Below the pieces are notes generated by a model, which was given only the letters and a program-made list of their open reading frames with translations, did no database searches and was not told the origin of the DNA. The translations under genes and the position numbers were made by a program. Source: Centropus unirufus (taxonomy: Eukaryota > Chordata > Aves > Cuculiformes > Centropidae). From it: DNA of 64,000 bases. Positions within the stretch are counted from its first letter, which is position 1, and each line of letters starts with the position of its first letter. Location: positions 107,049 to 171,048 of the forward strand of contig VYZI01000665.1 of the NCBI GenBank assembly GCA_013397695.1, written 5' to 3'. Shown piece by piece: positions 50,201-62,500 of this stretch.

Positions 50201-53200
50201 GTGCACCAGGGGTTTCTGCTGCAGCATCTGTAAAAATGCCAAGTGATAATGGTAATTTCTTTCTACCAAAATTTTCATTCAGTAGCATAATTTTATGTGT
50301 GTAAGGGCCTACATCCCAGTTGCACAGGTCATATTTTCTAATACCTAGATCACTACTGAAAATAAGATTTGACCATTTCGATCTCTGCACAAAACTGGGA
50401 GATATTTTCTTGTGAATCAGGTTGTGAATTCCTCTATGCCAAAGTAGTAGGAAAGGAGGATAGGATCCCGGTTATACCTCTGACAAACACATAAGTGGTC
50501 TGCTCTTTATATCCATCCAGAGAGGGGACGCGGAGAGTGTAGAATCCCTCATCTTCTTTGTAAGCACATGGCACTGTCAGAGAAGCCTCCTGATCTTGGT
50601 ACTTTAGTTCCCGACATTCGGAGTTCTGCAACAACTGTCCTGGGAAGCATGAGAAGACAAGTTGCCAGCTGAACAACACACAATATCCAGAAGGTTTTTT
50701 CACTCGAGAACTGGCTTTTCAAGTGCTCGCTGCTTTCACTGTGCAGAACTAAGCCCCTCAAATTATTCTTGAAAGTGGAAATGTCATTGCCTCCAAAACA
50801 TTTTAGTGGTATCATCCTTTTTACAAATGAGGAAAATATACAGATTAAGTAATAGCAGTAGTAGCATCTGAGGCTTGAGAGGGGCTGAGCGCAGCTCAAG
50901 AACCCTAAATTCTCATTGTCTTCTGAGGACATTAAAACACAGCTATTGAGTTCAAATGGTGTATCCCTGTAGATGTATGTATATAAAGATAGCGGTTGCA
51001 TACAAACCATCTCTGAACCAGGTAATGTCTTTTTGGTGTTCAAGTAAATCGGAAGAGAAGTAACAGGAGAGGGTGAAAGGCTCCTTTTCTCTTGAAAATA
51101 ATGGTTTCAGTGGAAAAGCAAAATCAGCCTCTCTGGCCATAAGAGATCCTATGAAACAAGAGTAGAAGTCAGCATGGGAAAGAGGTGTCTCAGCCTTCCT
51201 CCTGGTAGTATATTTCAGTATCGTAGATTTAGAGTGCTACCTGAGCCTTGCACTTTTCACGTGCAGTCAGGCTTATAGGAAAAGGAAGAATCAAATTGCT
51301 TCCGGGTATAAAAATAAGAGAAATAAGAATGGTCATTTACTCACTTCTGTATATTTCTGAATCAAATCCTGACGCTTTTCCATAATATTCTATAAGACAA
51401 GAAAAAAATACTTTTAGCAGCTCTCATGCCAGTGTTAATCTTCCCCTCAAAACCACCCAACAACGCTCTGCAAGTTTTCGGTTTCCCTCAAACCAGCTCT
51501 TTATGGGAACCTTCAGAACGTCATCACGTGGCAAAACATTAATGCATTTGCTGATGACCTTCACAGACAACTGAGGATGCACCGACACAGGAAGTTGTAT
51601 GACTCTTCTATATGATGCTGCTTTACATGCTCACATGTAGGCACTTACGTGTACCTAAGGAAGGGTTTTTTCACTTTGGCCTCTGTCTTTTGAAGCTGCT
51701 CTAGGAAACTTAGGCTGAATAAAAGCAGGTGAACAGGGAGCTACAACTTTGTCATATGAGTGTACCAATGTGGTGGCGCCCACATCATGGGTCACCCACA
51801 AGTGAAATGGTTCCATAATGTCCCTGTTCGGAGACAGAGCATCACAGCTACTCATTGCCACATACAGCATGGAAAGGGAAAGAAGAAAGTGTTGGTGTCA
51901 CTCCAAATGTTGCTGGAGTTTGGCCAAAGCCCTGGGTTTAATCAGCATTCACCGAGGAAGATATGGGCTTTTTGAAGGCCACCGGTGGCTGGGACTTCAA
52001 GCTCTAACCAAAATAAATCTATCTCTCATGAGACACTACGGTAGTTCCGGAGCCGAGGGAAGTGTGTCCCCCTACCAAATGGCTTGTTTCAGCAGCCATG
52101 GGTTCTTTGGAGGCATCACACGTGAGTGCTGGCCTGCTTCATAACCACAGATCCTGAGACCCTTCCCTGGCATCAAGGGCATTCCAGACAGCGTGGGCCA
52201 CGAGAAGAGATGCCAGCGACCTGCCTGGGGGATGAGGAATGTTTCCAGTGGAGGCAGGATTAAGGCCTGGGTGTAGTCTCTATTTTCAGAATGTTAAATG
52301 CAAATAGCAAAAGGAAGAATCATGTTACTGGGGTGGCATTAGACAGGGTCAAGGGAGAAGGAATGGAGTGGGCCTCACCCACAACCACAGGAGCAATGTT
52401 TGGAAGCTGTTTTAAATGCTAATCAGACCTGATGAAGGACAGTTTAATGAGGGACTTGGAGGTGTAGTGAGCACTCCCATCCAATGGTTTCTGTGCTTTC
52501 ATTCTATCATCATGCGTGCTCTGATCCTAAAGATGCTGATGGGAATTGGGAGGAGTATGTGATTATTGCCACGGATTTTTTTTCAGACAGCTGCTTCTGC
52601 TTTGCTGCAAAAGCCCAGTTCCTGAGCTCTGGATGTAGCATGAGAACCTTCATAAAAGGGAAGCATTGCACACCTGGTAACTTCTGCTGTATTTCTGCTT
52701 TAGGATAAGGGGAGTTTAGGACTCTGGGAAGGCTTGCAAATGAAGGTTTTTCTGGGCTGTTGTACACGTCCCTTTGGAACTGTTTGAATTTTGGCATTGT
52801 TTAATTAAAGGATCAGAAAGATATCATAAAAATACACTTCTGCTACAATTCTGGACTCACATTCTTCTGTATGCTCGTGTATCCCTAAAGAGTAGTCAGG
52901 CGTGATCAAAACACGGCACGCAAAGAATATTGATGGTAACATAACCCATGACAGAGCCAAGAATCTATTAAAGCACTAACAAAGAACTAAGCACTAAGCC
53001 AAAGAACCATAGAACTTGTCTGAAAAATTAGTTCAAGCTGACTTTGCAATTCAATCAGTCATAGAAATGCATCTCTCTGTGAGCAGTAAGATGTCCAAAG
53101 CAAATCTGTGCCCTTCCTCTTCACCTGTTACCATTTGAATTACGCCCTGGCCTCTGTGGGTCCCGCTGAAGCAGTGAGTTGTCTGCAGTTGCGTCTGTCT

Positions 53201-56200
53201 ATTCTGTACAAGCTTTTTATGACAAAATTGTTGAGTTTTATCTGTACGTGTAAATATATATGAGGTGTGAACAGCTAAACCATGATCCCATGAAACTGTA
53301 CTGCATAGTTCGTAAGCTTGATACAACTTCTTTTAATTACTGGTAGTTGACTTCCTTTGCCATTTGTCTGGGTTTGGCTTGTGCAGAATGTGTATCTGCA
53401 GAGCCTACGCCAGTTATTTTAGGCACAGCACAGATCAAAGAAGGAAATCTTGTATTTGCTCTCGGTACTTAGAGATTTAAGAGAGAAATACGGTGTTCTA
53501 TGCAATAGTGCGCAGAGAGATCCCTTTCAAAACCTCAGTACTTGTTAACCGATTTCTTTCTTATCTTTAGAAATGCAGCAGACTTTCTAACCCTAGTATG
53601 TGTTTAACTGCCCAGCTGGTTCATATCAGTCCAGAAGAAATACGTACCTAAATTTAGTACAATTTCAGCTCAGTGAAAGGACAGCTGTGTATGTATGGAA
53701 TATAAAAACATTTTTGCCTGAGTCCAGAAGAGACTGAGAAATAGAAGCTGTTCTACCAGCCCTACACATATTGGGTAGCAGCAGCTATGTATTATTTTAC
53801 CCAGTTGTGCTTTCCCCTCACTAATAACTGAGAGAATTTTTCTCCTGTTAACAGAGGGCTCACTTCTTTCTCTCCAGGGTGTTTGCATGCTCCTATAATA
53901 TAATGTGTAGCATGGAAAGTATCTTGCAGAATCTAAAGGATTTGTAAATTTTAAACCCAAGGAACATTTTCTACTTACTCCTAACAAGCACTGTAGCAAA
54001 TGAATAAGCCTCCCCGTACTGATTCTTAACTTCAACACTGTATTCAGCAGAATCTTCCATGGAGCATCTGGAAAAAAACCAAAACATTTCCCCTCCATTT
54101 AGGCTTCAGTTGTCGTTGATACTTCACAGGGCAAACTCGAAGGGGTTCCCATTTATTTCCAGAAGTTAGATACTTCAAGAAGCTGCTTTTTCGTTCGATT
54201 ACAAGGATTTCTTATACTTGGTGATCAATTTTTTTTTCTCAGTTCACAGAAGCAAAACATTTCAAGTAATAAACAAGCAGAAGACCTGTGGAACGGTGGA
54301 CCTTCTTTATCGCATGCATAAATCCCTGAGTTGTTGAACTAATGTCCTTCTGATTACATTGAGCCATCTTAAATCATGATGGTATGTCGGCTTGGGAGGG
54401 GCTCTTAAAGTGCATGGCCTTACCCTGAATGAGAATGTTTTGGCCATACCTAAAAAGAGGAGCAAAGATAAATAAGGCTCTAAATTAATTTTAAGGTTTT
54501 TTTAAACCTCATGAACTGCTGATGTGATCACATCCTAGCGGTAAAGGTTTAACTCAGTCACAATGCGGTAAAATTACACAGGGTCAGATTCCAAAGGAAT
54601 TGTCTTTGTTTCGCATACACAAAGTGGGAGCATCAGGAGAGCAGGTCTTATTCATCTGAAAAAAGAGCTCAGGCAAGAGCACATACATTACCTGCTGATG
54701 TGCAGGGCCAGCATCCCAAACTTGTTTTTGATCTTGTATTTTCCTGCTGGGGTGAGGCGGGGATCAATACGAACTCCATTTTTATACCTAGTTGAACACA
54801 AAGGAGTTACTTAGGGAAGGATGGGGAAATGGACTTGTAAAATGAACACCTTAGTTTAACTGACCACAAGAGAGGCACAACAGAAAAGAGGAGCAGACAC
54901 AATCCCCTCTTTTACAGGTCTCCTTGCAGCTAACCTAGACCCATGTGTGCCCCTTCCCGGGGCTGCTTTCCGGCTGCCCGGGGCAGCTTAGTGTGGACTT
55001 GTTGCTTCCTCCGCAGTTGCACTCCCTGCTTTGCAGGCTGGGGGGTTGGAGCAGATGTCTCTTGCTTCCCTGCGCTCACTGGGAATCCGTGGCAGGCTCA
55101 TGTTCTCTTTGCTCTTTGAATAATTCAAAGGGGTTGTTCTGGAAGGACACAGGGCATCAGGAGCTCTGACAGCAGCAGAGTTGGCTGCCTACAAAGTCAT
55201 TAGTTATCCAAATGTTTGCATACTTCAGACCTTCCATGGGAGGAATGGTCAATGACTAACAAACTGCTCAAAGCACACTCTGGAAATTGTTTTTTCCGAG
55301 GTGATCTTCCATTTATTTCTGTCCGTCTGTTATTCTGCTTCTCTGAGTGCAGTCAGGCTCTGTACATAAAAATTCTGCTTTTGGGTTTGGTAAATACATA
55401 AAGCTGAGTAAATGAAAGAGTTGGTTTGTATTTTACAAACCCTAGAGGCGATAGCCCTTTAGTGCTGAGGCTCGTTTGGTATCCAAGATTGCCAAGCTTT
55501 GATGGTGATTTACTGCCAGCAAAAAGTTCTGGTTTCTGAGACTTAAATCCCAAGTTTCCCTGTGGGACAGAGTACGTCACCAAGGGAAGCAGGGATATCT
55601 AGCTGATTATCAGTCCTATCCCAGAAGGAGCTCTGCAGGGCTGTCCACTGCCTCCAGGGTCCTCTGAATTCTTAATGTCTTTCCTGGTCCTACCCAGGAA
55701 AAAATTTCTCAAGAGAGACTGGGCAATTAGAAGTGTTTTCTGTGATTTCTGAAGCTGTCCCTTCCTTCTGGCAGGACATGGATGTTACTGCTCTGACTGG
55801 CTTTTGGAGATAGGCACACATTGTCAGCCACATGGACAACGTCAGTCATTGCTGTGGACGGACGTACCACGTAACCTGTGGTGGTGGTGAGGCCAGGGCT
55901 GTGCACACCAGCTTCACTTCCATCCTCTCCCAGACCGCGTGTGCTCTGAGGGGGATCCAGATCATCGGTGGTCGCCCCGAACACAGCTCAATGTATTCCT
56001 TCTCCATGCGTGCCTTTTCTACAGCCTATGACAAGAATAGACTACGTAAAGGCAATAGAAAGGGATTGTGTTCTAATTACACAAATTCTTTTACAAGAGA
56101 GACGTGTGATAATGCTCCAGTGGCCGGAGTATAAGGCCTTGCCCTTATTTCTAATGGTTTTGAGGTTATCCTAACACCTGATTATCCAGAATGCTAGTGT

Positions 56201-57413
56201 GTTTTGGCAATTTTAATCCTGTTGGCATTTCTGGTACCAGTGGAGATGTCTCATCTGACCTTCCTCCGAAGGGCCTGCCGGTCAGCTCTCATGCGCAGCA
56301 GTTTGCAGTTCCGAATAACCTCTTTTTCCAGCTTTTCCATGTCATTTCCAAACCAAACTGTCTTTTGCCCCCTCTGTTCTAGCTCTAGGATAGCGGTTTT
56401 CCTTCTGAGCTTGTAATCCCTGCAACAAAGGATGATAGAAGCCAGCTGAAGTTAGGATAATGGTTTTTATTTTGTTTTGGTCATTTTTGTTGTTTTATAG
56501 CACATATTTTTTGTTAAGTCAGAACAAATGTAAAGCTTGCATGCAATTTTGGGTGTGAATGTTGGGCGATCGTGCCTCATAGGAACCAGCAGCCCTACTG
56601 TGAGAGAGAATACTTCAATTGCAAAGGAGGAGGATGCACTATTTGACCACTTTTAATCCTGATCAGGGAACTGGGAGAAGGATTAAAGGGAGGAGGGATG
56701 TTGCTAACTACTTAGGTTGTTCAGCCATCTCAAAAGGATCATGACCAAGATTTTCTAGGAAACAGGGGAAGTTCCATCTGTTACCATTAATTTATTAATT
56801 TGACTGTATCTTCCATTTTTTTCCCCTGGAGTCTGGTTTCCCTTAAGCCCTTGTGTGCGAGCAGGGCAAGATTACTCATTTTCACAAGTACCAAGACAAG
56901 AGAGTTTTGTTTCCTGCATTTTAGTTAAGGTCTGGTGTTTTTCATTTTAAAGGAAGAGCCTCTTGATTGAACCTGCTCTTTTAGCATCTGACAAAATGAG
57001 CTGGAACCTGTCAGCCCTGCTTGTAAAGGCGATGTTGCATGCGGTGGTTGTGTTTGAGCTGTAATGATTTCTGACTCACTCTGATATTTCGGAGGTCAAG
57101 GCTTGGGCAGCTGCTATCGACATCTCTGAAGGGCTGAAAGTCTCTTCTTCTTCACTTCCAGAGGCAGATGCATGTAAAAGAATCCAGACAAAGCTCCGTA
57201 GTTTCATAAACTCAAAATTCAAGTCACCTGTGAATGCTCAGTACCAAGTGTAGAAAGTCCTGTCCGGACCTGATTTTCTCAGCCTTTCCTTAACTCTGGG
57301 GCTTACCTGGTTGTGAACTTTTTCTTTCTAGTCACAGCGGTCATTTGCAAGCTCTGTTGCCTCTCCTCCTTTTGCTCCTCCTCTCTGTGGTGGAAGAAGG
57401 TTCGGGTTCCCAT
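32874..57413 (-). CDS. MYOM3: Myomesin-3 (M-band protein), 36 coding exons
   Basis: Myomesins cross-link myosin filaments at the sarcomere M-band; MYOM3 is the form of intermediate-speed muscle fibres. Exons, 5' to 3': 57413-57307, 57154-57080, 56419-56260, 56025-55868, 54787-54692, 54067-53979, 51389-51345, 51148-51008, 50639-50478, 50227-50086, 49993-49794, 49485-49432, 49128-49001, 48450-48267, 47434-47260, 46640-46519, 45866-45679, 45520-45394, 44915-44737, 44660-44546, 44272-44116, 43725-43616, 43150-43106, 42974-42838, 41275-41131, 39907-39848, 38902-38835, 38555-38445, 37407-37320, 36418-36380, 35860-35755, 34950-34787, 34154-34118, 34007-33985, 33894-33839, 33137-32874. All introns are GT-AG, all junction phases agree, and the sum is 4257 bases (1418 residues; human 1437). 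The order is an N-terminal head, two Ig, five fibronectin III and five Ig domains. The start MGTRT (GGCATGG after splicing) is the likeliest; an upstream exon could add 12 residues. Confidence 0.93.
44273..44347 (-). other. MYOM3: Possible in-frame 75-bp 5' extension of MYOM3 exon 21
   Basis: An acceptor-like GTTTCAG stands at 44348-44354, 75 bases upstream of the exon 21 acceptor that homology supports. Its phase matches the preceding exon (G|CT, Ala), and the frame stays open through to exon 21. Use of it would insert 25 residues beginning ARRPEAKPQSVV between FnIII-5 and Ig3. Inside it, GTG|GTAGGA followed by 40 bases ending in a pyrimidine tract and ACAG looks like a tiny intron, but splicing it out would shift the frame. 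Human MYOM3, as I recall it, lacks such an insert. Confidence 0.35.
44546..50227 (-). CDS. MYOM3: MYOM3 exons 10-20: five fibronectin type III domains
   Basis: Residues about 345-882. Each FnIII domain is encoded by two main exons: 10/11, 13/14, 15/16, 17/18 and 19/20, with the 54-bp exon 12 as linker between domains 1 and 2. Each domain shows the conserved central Trp region (LSWVAPSDNG, LAWDEPDPRG, LQWDKLKDG, IGWKDPKRKG, LHWEAPLYTG) and a Y-x-F-R/C-V strand (YQFRVKA, YCFRVRS, YVFCVKS, YEFRACA, YIFRVRA). Phases agree throughout. This array gives myomesin its length between thick filaments. Confidence 0.92.
50478..54787 (-). CDS. MYOM3: MYOM3 exons 5-9: end of Ig1, linker and Ig2
   Basis: Residues about 167-344. 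Exons 5 and 6 close Ig1 (GKYKIKNKFG, then DSAEYSVEVKNQYG, the Ig D-x-x-x-Y signature). The 45-bp exon 7 encodes YYGKASGFDSEIYR, closely matching the mammalian linker. Exons 8 and 9 form Ig2, with the FTLSCYFSSD cysteine strand, ITWFRDG, VPCAYKEDEGFY and YVFVR. Exon 9 was started at CCCAG|GACAG because that acceptor joins in phase; a second AG 12 bases further in would delete four residues. Confidence 0.9.
51390..53978 (-). other. Large MYOM3 intron 6, unclassified content
   Basis: At 2.6 kb this is the largest intron between coding exons of the gene, and no exon was found in it. The central part (about 51660-52750) is less AT-rich than its surroundings and has several short open frames on both strands. 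It could be an old transposon remnant, but I cannot match it to a family. Confidence 0.4.
55868..57413 (-). CDS. MYOM3: MYOM3 exons 1-4 (coding): N-terminal head and first half of Ig1
   Basis: Residues 1-166. The first exon carries REEEQKEERQ, shared with mammalian MYOM3. Exon 2 (57154-57080) gives an acidic SEEEE segment. Exon 3 (56419-56260) gives a charged, probably helical stretch with LELEQRGQK. Exon 4 (56025-55868) continues the helix and opens Ig1 with WIPLRAHAVWE and the first Ig cysteine (LVCTALASPPPQVTW). In myomesins this head binds myosin. Exon 4 was missed at first because a longer open frame overlaps it in another phase; its acceptor CATAG|GCTGTAG and donor GTACGT fit the phases on both sides. 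Confidence 0.9.
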
Positions 57414-57414
57414 G

Positions 57415-59448
57415 CTGGGAAGTAAATAAATGATCTTTCTTGCTGGAGTGGAATAAAACATAAAGTAGCTTTTGAATAAGGCACCTTGACAGAGGCTCTT
57501 TGAATTATTAAGTTCTTGCTTTGCTCTGGTGTTCAAAGGCTGTGTATGAAAGTTCATGCAAACTAGGAAGGGGCATTATTTCATGATGCTTCTGTGAAGA
57601 CTGGAATCAGAGGAAGAAGTGCATAGTCTTTAAAGGCAGTTGAGGCTGTAACAAAACAGTAAGCAGGCAGCGTTTTGTGGGTAGATTTATTTTCCTAGGA
57701 CTGATCTTATGCTCTAAATCTGGTGGTTATTCTTCCAGGGAGTTCCATGAGGTCAGACCCCCAATATAGCATGCGGACGAATGAGGAGCATCATGGAAAG
57801 AGTGATCAGGGATGTGGGAGATCAGGGACAAAATAGGGTATGGAACATCAGGTAGTGAGGCACGGAGAAGTTTGAGGAGGCAAGCAGATTTCTATTCTGG
57901 AGTTGATATTGGTTGGTCAGGGGCTGCTCTGATGCCAAATAGCCTGTGACCAGGCTGTTTTGGTCCCACCGGGTTCTGCCCCTGCGCAGACGCGCCAGCG
58001 TGACGCCACGCTGCTGATGCAGACACACAGGCTGCTGCGTGGCATCACTTGGTGCCTACGGTGGTGGGAAAACCTAAGTGGAAGAGCACACCTTCAGCCC
58101 ATGTTCCCATCGGTGTCTGGGCTGACAAGAGCAGTTGTTCAGAACTTTAAGAGGACGCTTTTTCCAGCTGTTTGAGTGCATCCTGAGAGATCAGTTGTTT
58201 CTTCTTAGGTCTTAGAATAAGGTTGATAAATCATAGGGAAAACATAACATCCTTTGAAATGTCAACCTTAAAGGAGCTGCTCAGTAAACATCAGGATTTT
58301 CCCTGGAGCCACAAGAGACACCTTCCCAAAGAGATCTCTCTCCTACTGGGGAGTGCATGTTGGCGCTCTTGGCTCCCATCATCTCCTGTTGCTGCAGCCT
58401 CTCCTCTGTCAATAAGCACCACGCTGCTTTTAGGCACTGACTAATGAGTGGGCACTAAACAACAGCATGTTTTAAAAGTGTTTCCCTCCTTATCGCTTTC
58501 TGTCCTGCGCTTGGTTAAGAAATGTACAGCACAATCCTTAAACTGCTCATATTCCCAAGTTCTGAGAGCTTAGGTTACTTTATAGAAACAGCTTTGGCAA
58601 TAATTATTGCTGAATATTGTTTGTTCAGACATACATGTAAATATTTCTCCGGCTCATGGTCCATTGCTGAAATTTTCCCTTGCAAGATGCTGCACATGGA
58701 TTTTAGTTTTACTGCTTTCTAATCCTAAAATGATAAAAAATACAGACCCCTCAGCTTTTACTACTAGTGCAATTTTCTGTTAATGTAAACAAATTTCTTA
58801 GAAACAGTCCATGGAAAAGCACAGCTGTTGCAGTAAATGTAAAATATCCCAAAATTCAGATGAAAATATAGAATTATCATGATACTCTTTCCTCAGTAGA
58901 TGTTAACTGCGGAAGAAACAAAGATGTTGGCAAGTATAAGAAAGGGAAAATATAAGACTTTTATGGGAACGATACCTTTGTAGTTTCATAGATACTGCTC
59001 TCTTCAGGACTATTCCAGCTGCAGAAGGACAACTGGGCACCAGTCTTCAGTTCGAGGTTCATGAATAGTTACTGATCCAGGTTAATTTTTAGTATATAAT
59101 GTTTTTTATTTTCCATGGAGAGTGTTCGGTGCTTTATAATAATCTGGTCTTTATGGTAAAGATCCAGAGTTCTGATCTGCTGAACCCTACATTTTTCAAT
59201 CCAAGCATATACTTTTTTTGCTAAACAGACAAGTAACCCAGGACAGATCCTTGTGAGAAAACATGAAGTAAAAGACAACAACACTGGAAAAACAGTAATG
59301 ACACTTTAGGGCAGATACAATCACGAAGCAGTCTATCCCTGAAGTGCAGTTCCAACAAAGGGGTCATACAACATAACCGATGCTGCTACACAGACCTTAT
59401 GAAATCTTGCTATAAACATTATTTTATTTAGAGATAAACGAGACTCAC
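57415..59448 (-). other. Predicted MYOM3 first intron
   Basis: About 2 kb between the candidate untranslated or partly coding first exon and the first firm coding exon. The acceptor is ACTTCCCAG|C at 57415-57416 and the donor GTGAGT is at 59448-59443. No repeat or other gene was recognised inside it. Confidence 0.45.
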
Positions 59449-59560
59449 CCTGTGAAGACTACGGTGAGAGTGCCTGTCCTCATGCGAGAAAAAGGACAAA
59501 GGAGTGTTTCCGTCTCCCTGGCGATGACACTAAGAATGACTCTCCCCAGAAGAATGTTCC
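59449..59560 (-). other. MYOM3: Candidate MYOM3 first exon
   Basis: A strong donor CACAGG|GTGAGT ends a candidate exon at 59449, and a MEF2/TATA-like element lies about 30 bases beyond its predicted start. The exon contains an ATG (59483-59481, weak context) in a frame that continues through the junction as GG|C into MGTRT. Initiation there would add MRTGTLTVVFTG. The stronger GGCATGG formed after splicing is preferred as start. The 5' end is inferred only from the TATA spacing. Confidence 0.4.
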
Positions 59561-59587
59561 CCATGTTTGAGTGCCCATCCTGGAGTC

Positions 59588-59597
59588 TTAAATATAG
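59588..59597 (-). promoter_or_regulatory. MYOM3: Candidate MYOM3 muscle promoter element (MEF2/TATA)
   Basis: TTAAATATAG on the plus strand matches the MEF2 consensus YTA(A/T)4TAR completely, and reads CTATATTTAA on the minus strand, which could also act as a TATA box. A CAACTG E-box lies at about 59674-59679 upstream. MEF2 plus E-box is the usual combination for skeletal-muscle genes. Confidence 0.4.
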
Positions 59598-59599
59598 CA

Positions 59600-62500
59600 T
59601 CCGACCATGCCACCGCCGTGACAATGGGGAGACCCGGGCGGGGTTACACAGGCCGAGCTGTTCAGTGCGGTGGCAACTGACCACAAACCGTTTCACATCA
59701 GCAAATTATTGCCTTTGCCAAGTGATATAAGGAAAGACAGGTGCCTCTGTCTTTCAGGCACCAGGGTATTGGATTATCCTCTGCTCGTTTAGGACAGAAG
59801 CTCACAAAGCATCTCAAATGAATTATGAATGTTTTAATCTCCTCCAGGAGTTTCCCTCAGGTTAACACTGACGCTGCATGATGGAGTGAAATCATTTACT
59901 TGGACATCTCGTTAGTGAGTGAAAACTCCCGACAAATTATGTCAATGTAAAATCAGGTGTGGAGCTAACAGCAGCTCTGATGGATTGGGCGGCTGCGACT
60001 ATTTACGGTTTCCTTATTACAGGCTAATGAATGTTTGCTGTCACAGCAGCGGGTGAGCTTGTGTATCCAGCTGCCCGTGGAGTGTAGGACAGGGTGAAAG
60101 AACCGAGGCTGCTGGTTTTTTGCAGTTTCGGCACTCAGCATAGACACTTCCCAGCAATGCGAGAGCCCGTTGATACGTTGTGCAGTGCCAGGAGAAACCC
60201 AGGTTCGAAGGTAGCGAAGCTCCGAGGCTGAAATCCACTTCACGAGCCAAATGTTTGCAGCTATGTTTTGTGAGCCGAGGAGTCAGCGCCTCAGCTGTGG
60301 GCTTCTCAGAGCCGCTAGGCATCTGTAAAGACCATGGAAGAAGATAAAATTACTGTTGTGGATGAAGCAGAGGGTCTGTTCAGCCCACGGTCCTGTTTCC
60401 CAAGAGTGGCCCCTGGCTTTTCCTGAGTTGGACACAATGCTTTATTGTCACTGGTAGTCCTATCCCTGTTAAATTGCCCAATTCCTTTTTGAACAATTTT
60501 TGATTCTGGCCTTCACAAGGCCTTGTGGAAATGAATTCCGCCATGAAATTTGGCTCAGTGTGAGTCACCCTGCCTATATGAATTTCTAAGAACCTTGTTT
60601 GCTTTACCATCCAAACAAAACAAAGATGAAACCCAGCAGGATCAGCGTTAGACTTACAAGGACTTCTGCGTGTGCAGTTTGTTAAGTGGCTATTTCACAC
60701 ATTCAGGTACTGTTGGGTGGGTATCACTGAATCCCTTTTGGTGTAAGCTGAGCTGTCAAAGTGAAGGAACATTTTTATTGGTTTTGAACAATTGCATGAC
60801 CATTGAGTTCTTTCCTGAGTTTTGTTTTATGAGAAGCAATGAGTAATTCTGGTCTGTTTTCCTTAATATTAATTATTTTGTTCATCTTCGTCATATCAAC
60901 ACTCTGTTGTGTGTTTTAGGGAGAAGGGCCTTTACTTATGATCTCCTTATATGGATGCTGACCAGTTTTGTCAAGTTTTTCTTAGAGAGATGTGGTGTAA
61001 TCATGTCTCACAGCTCTCATTATCTCAGTCTGAGAAGAAAGACAATATACAAGGACATGTTAAATCCTCTGAACCAGCAAGCGTAAGGTCGCTGCTTGGC
61101 ACTGTACCTCCCCACTGCTGCCAGCGATACTGCCAGGCCAGTGCAATTCCAGAGCTGAAGTATAAAATCTGTTTTCTCAGGGTCCCTAATAGTTCGAGAG
61201 CTGCCCCTCAACTCTCTACTTCATTCTGTCTTCAGAATGTGGAACTTTGAATTTGTTTCTTGCATAAGAATGCTTACTTAAATGACTTGTTAAAAAAACA
61301 TTAGTGATTTTTATATTCTTCAAAGAGGCACCTTTCAATGCCCAAACAAAGAGTGAGCAAATACCAGGAGAACACGAGCCTCGGCCGGCTGCAGCGTGTC
61401 CCTCCCTGTGTGCGGATCCCTGCTGAGCCGGGCTGCGGCTGTGGGGAGAGGCCAAGCGGCAGCTCCCAGGTTCAGCTGGGCAGGCAGAGAGTGGCACTGG
61501 CTCTGGGGCTGCAGCTGCCACCTGCCACCCTGGGGTCCCTGCGGCAGCCGGGGCCGCAGAGCTCGCCCGTCAGCGTGTGACATCTGCCTGGGAACAAGCA
61601 CAGCCTTTGCGGGAACTGACTATCAAAGGCTTGGGTTTATTAGCTGGAGCTATCAAAACTGCTACTGGGGGGAGTCAAGATAAATGAGAAGTCTGTGGTT
61701 AGCTTGGGATGGCTTCATGGGAAAACCTTTGGAACAATGTTGAAATCCTGCTGTTTATCTGAAAACGTCCTTAGACACAATGAGACTGAGATAATGAGAT
61801 CCCTTTGCAGCTGTTTGCTGGGATGCATTTTGAAACAAACAGGGCTATCAATTTGATTATGAAAAGCAATGAAGAGGAAGGCAGCAAGGTCAGCACGTGG
61901 TGATGGGGGATGGATGAGCATTTTCCTTGCATGGCTATGACAAAGCTCAGTAGCATCAACATCTGTTTCCAAGCTTTTCCAAAAAGAAATGGTTTTTGAA
62001 GGAATGAACTTCCTGTTAAATTTAAGAGGTGATTCATGAGACAGGAATCAGTCTCCTCCTGTTTAGTACATCAGGGTCTGAAAGATAAATATTGACTTAG
62101 CCATGGAAGGTGAAAATGTTAACTGTCTGTCATCTCCTTAGGACCTGGCATTCATGGTCTCTCTCTTGACCGTGTTCCCTGTTCATTACAGCTTCTCCTG
62201 CTAGGGGTAGAACTGATGAGGACAGAGTGGGGCAATAGCTGTGTTGTGGTCCTTCCTGCCGTACACAACTTCTGAGTGTAGTCAGAGACGATGGAGCTTG
62301 TAAGGTATTTCAGGTGCCTGAAGAAGAGATTGACATCCCAGCTGCGGGATGTTTCCTAAGACAGGCACCTACATACGTTGTAAAAAGCTAGTCCTAGGCT
62401 TTCTGTGCCTCAGTTCCCACCTTTTGTCCTGGGACACCAAGATGATACGTTTATTAAGAGCTGGACATGATCAGACCCTGTGGCAGTGGTCTGATCTGCA

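Noticed and set aside
55727..55984. 85-codon minus-strand open frame
   Set aside because: It is the wrong phase of MYOM3 coding exon 4 (56025-55868), whose true frame encodes the first part of Ig1.
61216..61601. GC-rich frames that might be an upstream gene exon
   Set aside because: Open on several phases at once, Pro/Ala/Ser/Arg-rich, no splice-flanked exon and no similarity to IL22RA1.
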